From contig CATKHK010000026.1 of assembly GCA_949751835.1 (NCBI GenBank), positions 62,001-126,000 on the forward strand: a DNA stretch of 64,000 nucleotides. The letters are read 5' to 3'. The translations under genes and the position numbers were made by a program. Shown here one piece after another: positions 59,142-64,000 of this stretch. How positions within the stretch are numbered: position 1 is the stretch's first letter; each line of letters starts with the position of its first letter. This stretch comes from Blepharisma japonicum (taxonomy: Eukaryota; Ciliophora; Heterotrichea; Heterotrichida; Blepharismidae). Under the pieces are notes generated by a model. It was not told the DNA's origin and did not search any database. It worked only from the letters and a program-made list of their open reading frames with translations.

Positions 59142-60464
59142 ATGAACAAAATATCCATGTCAGAATCTGGATCTGAAAATGAAATTCCAAAAAGCCCTCA
59201 GGGGACTTCTGGAAACTTTATCGATGATCCACTAATATCTTTGTTCCAAGGACCTTCATTAGCGAAACTAATGACCCATCCTAAAACAAAGGAATATTTT
59301 CATCAAGAAGATTTTGTCCAGTATCTTAATGCTTTGAATGCAACTAGAAACACCTCACTTGAATTTATGAGCGACCCAAGGTTCATGGAATGTGTGGCCG
59401 TATTAATGGGTGTTGACTGCTCAGGCCCTAGGAACCATACCCTCCAGGACCAATGCCAAGAGGATGGGAACAGTGATAGTCATGACGAAGAATACTATAA
59501 CAAGCAAGCAGCCGAAGAAGAAAAAACTTTGGGAAACGCAGCTTTTGGCAAAAAGAAATGAAGGGTAGCAATGGATCATTATGATCGAGCAATCAATCTG
59601 GATCCTTCGGAAATGACATATATAAACAATAAGGCTGCTTGTTTTTTCTCAATTGGAGAGTATGAAAGGTGCATAGAACTCTGTGATAAAGCTCTAGAAA
59701 TTGGGAAAAAGAACATGGCAGACGGTAAAAAAATCGGAAGAGCTTTGTCCAGAAAAGGCCACGCCCTAGAAAAACTAGGAAGAGTAGACGCAGCCATTGA
59801 AAGTTTAAAGCTCTCCTTGTTTGAGCAGAATGATGATAAAGTCAAATTCCAGCTTAGGGATCTTGAAAGGAAGAAGAAAAAATCAGAGGAAGATAATTAT
59901 GAAAATCCTGGCCAAGCTGAAGAAAATAACTTGACTGCCAATGTATTTTTCGGTGAAGGCAACTATAAAAAAGCAATCAACGAATATAATGAATGCCAAA
60001 AAAGGCTTCCAAACGATGTAAATTATTTATCAAACCGTGCTGTTTGTTTTATCAAGCTAAAACAGTTTTACAAAGCATTAAAAGATCTAGATAAGATTCT
60101 CGAGATTGATCATAATCATGTCCAAGCTTATATTCAAAAAGCGTTTATCCATACTGTTTTTAAAGAGTATGGAAAAGCACTTGAATGCTACGAAAAAGTC
60201 CTTCAAATCGACCCAGACAATCAAGAATGCAAAGAAGGCTTTAGAAACGTGGTGAAGTCTCTCAATTTCCAAATTGATTGCTGCGATGAGGATAGGGTAA
60301 AAAGAAGCTTATTAGATGCTTCTATTAGGAATATTCTATGTGATCCTCGGCTGATTGAATTTTTAGAAAAAGTCAATTTAAATAAGGAGCAGACCACAGA
60401 CCCTACTATTCTTGCAGCATATGCAAAATTAAAAGAAGCAGGCTTATTAAAAGCGACACCTTAG
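59142..60464 (+). CDS. STIP1: STI1/HOP co-chaperone lacking TPR1
   Basis: 440 residues. It starts with a DP1-type domain (DPLISLFQGPSLAKLMTHPK; FMSDPRFMECVAVLM), then TPR2A (KTLGNAAFGKKKWRVAMDHY; YINNKAACFFSIGEYERCIE) with a Trp from TGA, then TPR2B (FFGEGNYKKAINEYNECQKR; NRAVCFIKLKQFYKALKDLD; ALECYEKVLQIDPDN), and ends in DP2 (ILCDPRLIEFLEKV; DPTILAAYAKLKEAGLL). The family links Hsp70 to Hsp90 through TPR1, TPR2A and TPR2B; TPR1 is absent here, as in nematodes. A second Met at 59157 is a possible start. Confidence 0.93.
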
Positions 60465-60485
60465 AATAATGTTTTTTATTAATAA

Positions 60486-61223
60486 TTAATGTCTATTCCT
60501 TTTCACTTTATTAGTGAAAATTTCCCTGGGGAATCTTAGAACTTTGACAGGAGAGCAATTTTCGCTTTTAGGAAAATCTGAAGCTTCCTTTGCCAGTTCT
60601 TTTGTATCAGCCATTCTAAAAGTAAATAGCAAGTCTTCTTTTTTAGATATTTTTAGGTCTAAAAATTTAACTCGATCTGTAAAGGATTTTCCTAAAGGAG
60701 ATTTATCATTCCTTATCAATGGAAACCGACTTTGTATTTTGGGAGAGAAACTGCTATGAGTTTCTGACTCATTTTTTAAGTTTTCTATTGTTTTTATTGG
60801 AGAGGATATTTGAGTTTTAGTTAAAAATTGTTGATCTGTGAGATTTTCACAAAATTTTTGCAAGTAATTAAGCTTTTTTCTGGGTGTATGAAGATAAGAA
60901 GAAGTATCTTCATTATTAATGTCTGATAATAAAGAGTTTTCTTGAGGGAGAAGATATTTTTTATTCAATTTGTGAAGCCTTTGCAAAGGCTTAAACTCTA
61001 TTTTGTCAGGGAATATATATGATGAAGGTGGAAATAGATTTTCTGAAGGCTCTTCTCGGCTTGTATGTATTGAATTTACAAAAGTCTCAATAAATCTTTG
61101 CTTATTAAACCTTTGAGGAGTTTTGGAATGTGGTTTAGAACGCTCTGAAAGAGGACTAGTGATTTTTTCAAGAAATTTAAGTTCTAATTTTGGAGTAAAA
61201 GTGGGCTCAGTGCTGTCTTCCAT
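60486..61223 (-). CDS. Disordered Lys/Ser-rich protein, unknown
   Basis: 245 residues starting MEDSTEPTFTPKLELKFLEK. It is polar with Ser/Thr-Pro sites (SSPIKTIENLKNESE; SPLSERSKP) and no folded domain was recognised. It lies tail-to-tail with STI1, with 21 bp between stops. It may be a kinase substrate or a cytoskeleton-bound protein. Confidence 0.55.
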   Translation of the reverse strand: MEDSTEPTFTPKLELKFLEKITSPLSERSKPHSKTPQRFNKQRFIETFVNSIHTSREEPSENLFPPSSYIFPDKIEFKPLQRLHKLNKKYLLPQENSLLSDINNEDTSSYLHTPRKKLNYLQKFCENLTDQQFLTKTQISSPIKTIENLKNESETHSSFSPKIQSRFPLIRNDKSPLGKSFTDRVKFLDLKISKKEDLLFTFRMADTKELAKEASDFPKSENCSPVKVLRFPREIFTNKVKRNRH

Positions 61224-61468
61224 TTTTATAAATTAATTATTTATATTGTGAGTTAACTGCATGATACACTTAATGATGAATATGGAATGCGAATTTGTAG
61301 GAAATCATATGACTTTGATAAAGCCAATAACACAAATAAATTTAATAAAAATATTTTTTTGTCAGATAATAATTTATATTTTTAATAAAAAAATAGCTAG
61401 CGTCATGATATTGCCAATTATTTTTATATTTTTTAATCCAATTCCCAAAAAATAACACCATTATATAT

Positions 61469-62596
61469 TTATTTTTTTGTGCCTGCTTTGCACTTACAAA
61501 AGTTATTCGCCAAATTGCACTCAGTGCAGAAAATAAACCCGCAACTGCATTTTGCCAACCCTGGATTACCTACAGATACCATTTGGTTGCAGTAAGGGCA
61601 TGTTCTTACAATCCTTTTTCTCGATAACTTCATTGCTTCAAACTTGCCTTTACCTTCTTTGATCATATTTTTGGCTTTATCAATCAAACTGTGTTCTTCA
61701 GGCGTTTTCTGTGACTCTTGATATTGCTCACAATTCATTCCTTGATGATAAGTGCATTTGCAGTTCAAACATCATTCTGTGTTACATAATCGGCATATAA
61801 TCCTAGTCACTCCTTGAGAAATTTCCATAACAGTCCCGCATTTAGGGTTAATGCATTTCACTACCGATTCCTTATGTTCTGAGAAATAGTTATCTAGGGT
61901 GAGTTTTTCATATCTCTCAATTCATATATTATCTAGATAAAGCCGGATATCACTTGTCCCGACCTCTTTTGTGCAGTCTTGCCCAGGGCACATAAGAGGA
62001 ACTTTGTGATGAGAAATTTGGCTTTGGAGATTTATTGTTAGACATTTGGAATGAAACATGTGTGAGCAGTTATACATAAGCTGATACTCCTCCTCTGGGA
62101 TTTCTTTTCCACATAATTCACATTTAGCAGATGGAGAATCCATATTTCATTCATCATGTAATTGCTTTGCAAGCATTTCAGATTTTTCAAGCTCTTGAAA
62201 CTTATCTATTTTTTTGGTAACCACAGGGACTTTTCTTTTGGGGAACTCAATTGATTCACGCTTGTCTAGAAATTTCAGACGAGGCTTAATAGAGCCGATT
62301 CTTCCTATCATTATCTGATGTATCAAGTCTAATTTTTCATTATTATCAAGATTATTTTGCCCATACTGAGTTTGTACCTCTGAAATCAGCCTCAGAAATA
62401 TTTCTGATTTAAAGTTTAGTCTTGCATATGCGACTCCAGCTGCAAACACATCAAGAGCCGACAAATTGGCACTATAATTTTTCAACGAGTTTTGTATTTC
62501 TTCTAAATCATCATTATAATTAGATTCTTGGCTATCACCCTCATTGAATAAATTTTCCATATCTTTTGGTCTTTCATTACAAGTCTTTCTCATCAT
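61469..62596 (-). CDS. RBR-like (RING-IBR-RING2) protein without the expected catalytic Cys
   Basis: 375 residues in one frame with four TGA=Trp. RING1 is CELCGKEIPEEEYQLMYNCS, HMFHSKC, CPGQDC. The IBR follows: CINPKCGTVM, CRLCNTEWCLNCKC. RING2 is CPYCNQMVSVGNPG, CSCGFIFCTEC, CKC. In RBR ligases RING2 has the catalytic Cys in GGCNHM; here the same place reads GNPGLAKC, so the Cys is not at the usual spot. It may be a ligase with a moved Cys or a scaffold. The first 150 residues are acidic and helical with no known domain. Confidence 0.8.
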
Positions 62597-62672
62597 TTTA
62601 ATATGAATTTTCTATAGAATTCAATATTAAATATCACATTATAATTATGAAACTCAAAGTATTTTACTATTA

Positions 62673-64000
<1,328 letters not shown>

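Noticed and set aside
59038-59235. Open frame from an ATG upstream of STI1
   Set aside because: It overlaps the STI1 gene out of frame and has no recognisable product; at most it is an upstream ORF.
61261-61455. 64-residue hydrophobic frame on the plus strand
   Set aside because: AT-rich sequence gives Ile/Phe/Asn/Lys strings by chance; no start context or family.

Overview
The window looks like a 64-kb piece of the somatic (macronuclear) genome of a heterotrich ciliate, most likely Blepharisma or a close relative. Three things point there. First, TGA has to be read as tryptophan: with TGA as a stop nearly every gene is chopped up, and with TGA=Trp the pieces join into family-length proteins, with Trp at invariant places such as DVWSIGV of a protein kinase and REWTRRYA of two E2 enzymes. 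TAA and TAG are the only stops. Second, the few introns are about 15 nt long (GTAA...TAG or CAG). Third, genes are packed tightly in very AT-rich DNA, on both strands, without operons or dispersed mobile elements.

Layout. 1-4.9 kb: a giant ubiquitin protease of the USP9X/USP24/USP34 type, cut by the left edge. 5.4-8.2 kb: tandem SLC49/FLVCR-like transporters, the first broken by a 159-nt insertion. 8.2-15.1 kb: minus-strand genes for a WDPCP/Fritz-like protein, a BAH-PHD reader, a double-WWE protein with a 12-residue proline-rich repeat, a possible CIBAR-type BAR protein, a RAP-domain protein and a coiled coil; a decayed gene follows. 16.6-20.8 kb: a small zinc-finger gene and a 1264-residue coiled-coil protein with a 35-residue repeat. 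21.1-28.4 kb: SRPBCC protein, degenerate small GTPase, E2 enzyme, EF-hand protein, METTL18, an N-terminal VPS54 half, an acylated protein, POP5 and a PP2C phosphatase. 28.8-37.2 kb: a small basic protein, a RING/B-box protein, a second E2, and a USO1/p115 tether with an unusual NPF-repeat tail. 37.5-46.8 kb: a GPR180/TMEM145-like 7TM protein, a multi-pass membrane protein, a kinase carrying a zinc-ribbon tail, a membrane RING protein, a VAMP7-like SNARE, NUDC, an MGRN1-like E3 and a small membrane protein. 48.3-50.6 kb: a Piwi protein with a complete slicer tetrad. 51.5-64 kb: zinc-finger proteins, a B-box/Kelch protein, a U3 snoRNA gene (minus strand, 56657-56856), a cyclin, an STI1/HOP co-chaperone, an RBR-like protein without the expected catalytic Cys, and an SNF1/AMPK-alpha kinase cut by the right edge.

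The genes do not form one pathway. Themes that recur are ubiquitin (one USP, two E2s, four RING/B-box/RBR-like proteins, one MGRN1-like E3), membrane traffic (USO1, VPS54, VAMP7) and RNA biology (Piwi, POP5, U3, RAP). No CRISPR array, LTR element, virus-like element or complete transposon was seen. No tRNA could be supported. All family names come from recognised motifs, not from database searches.
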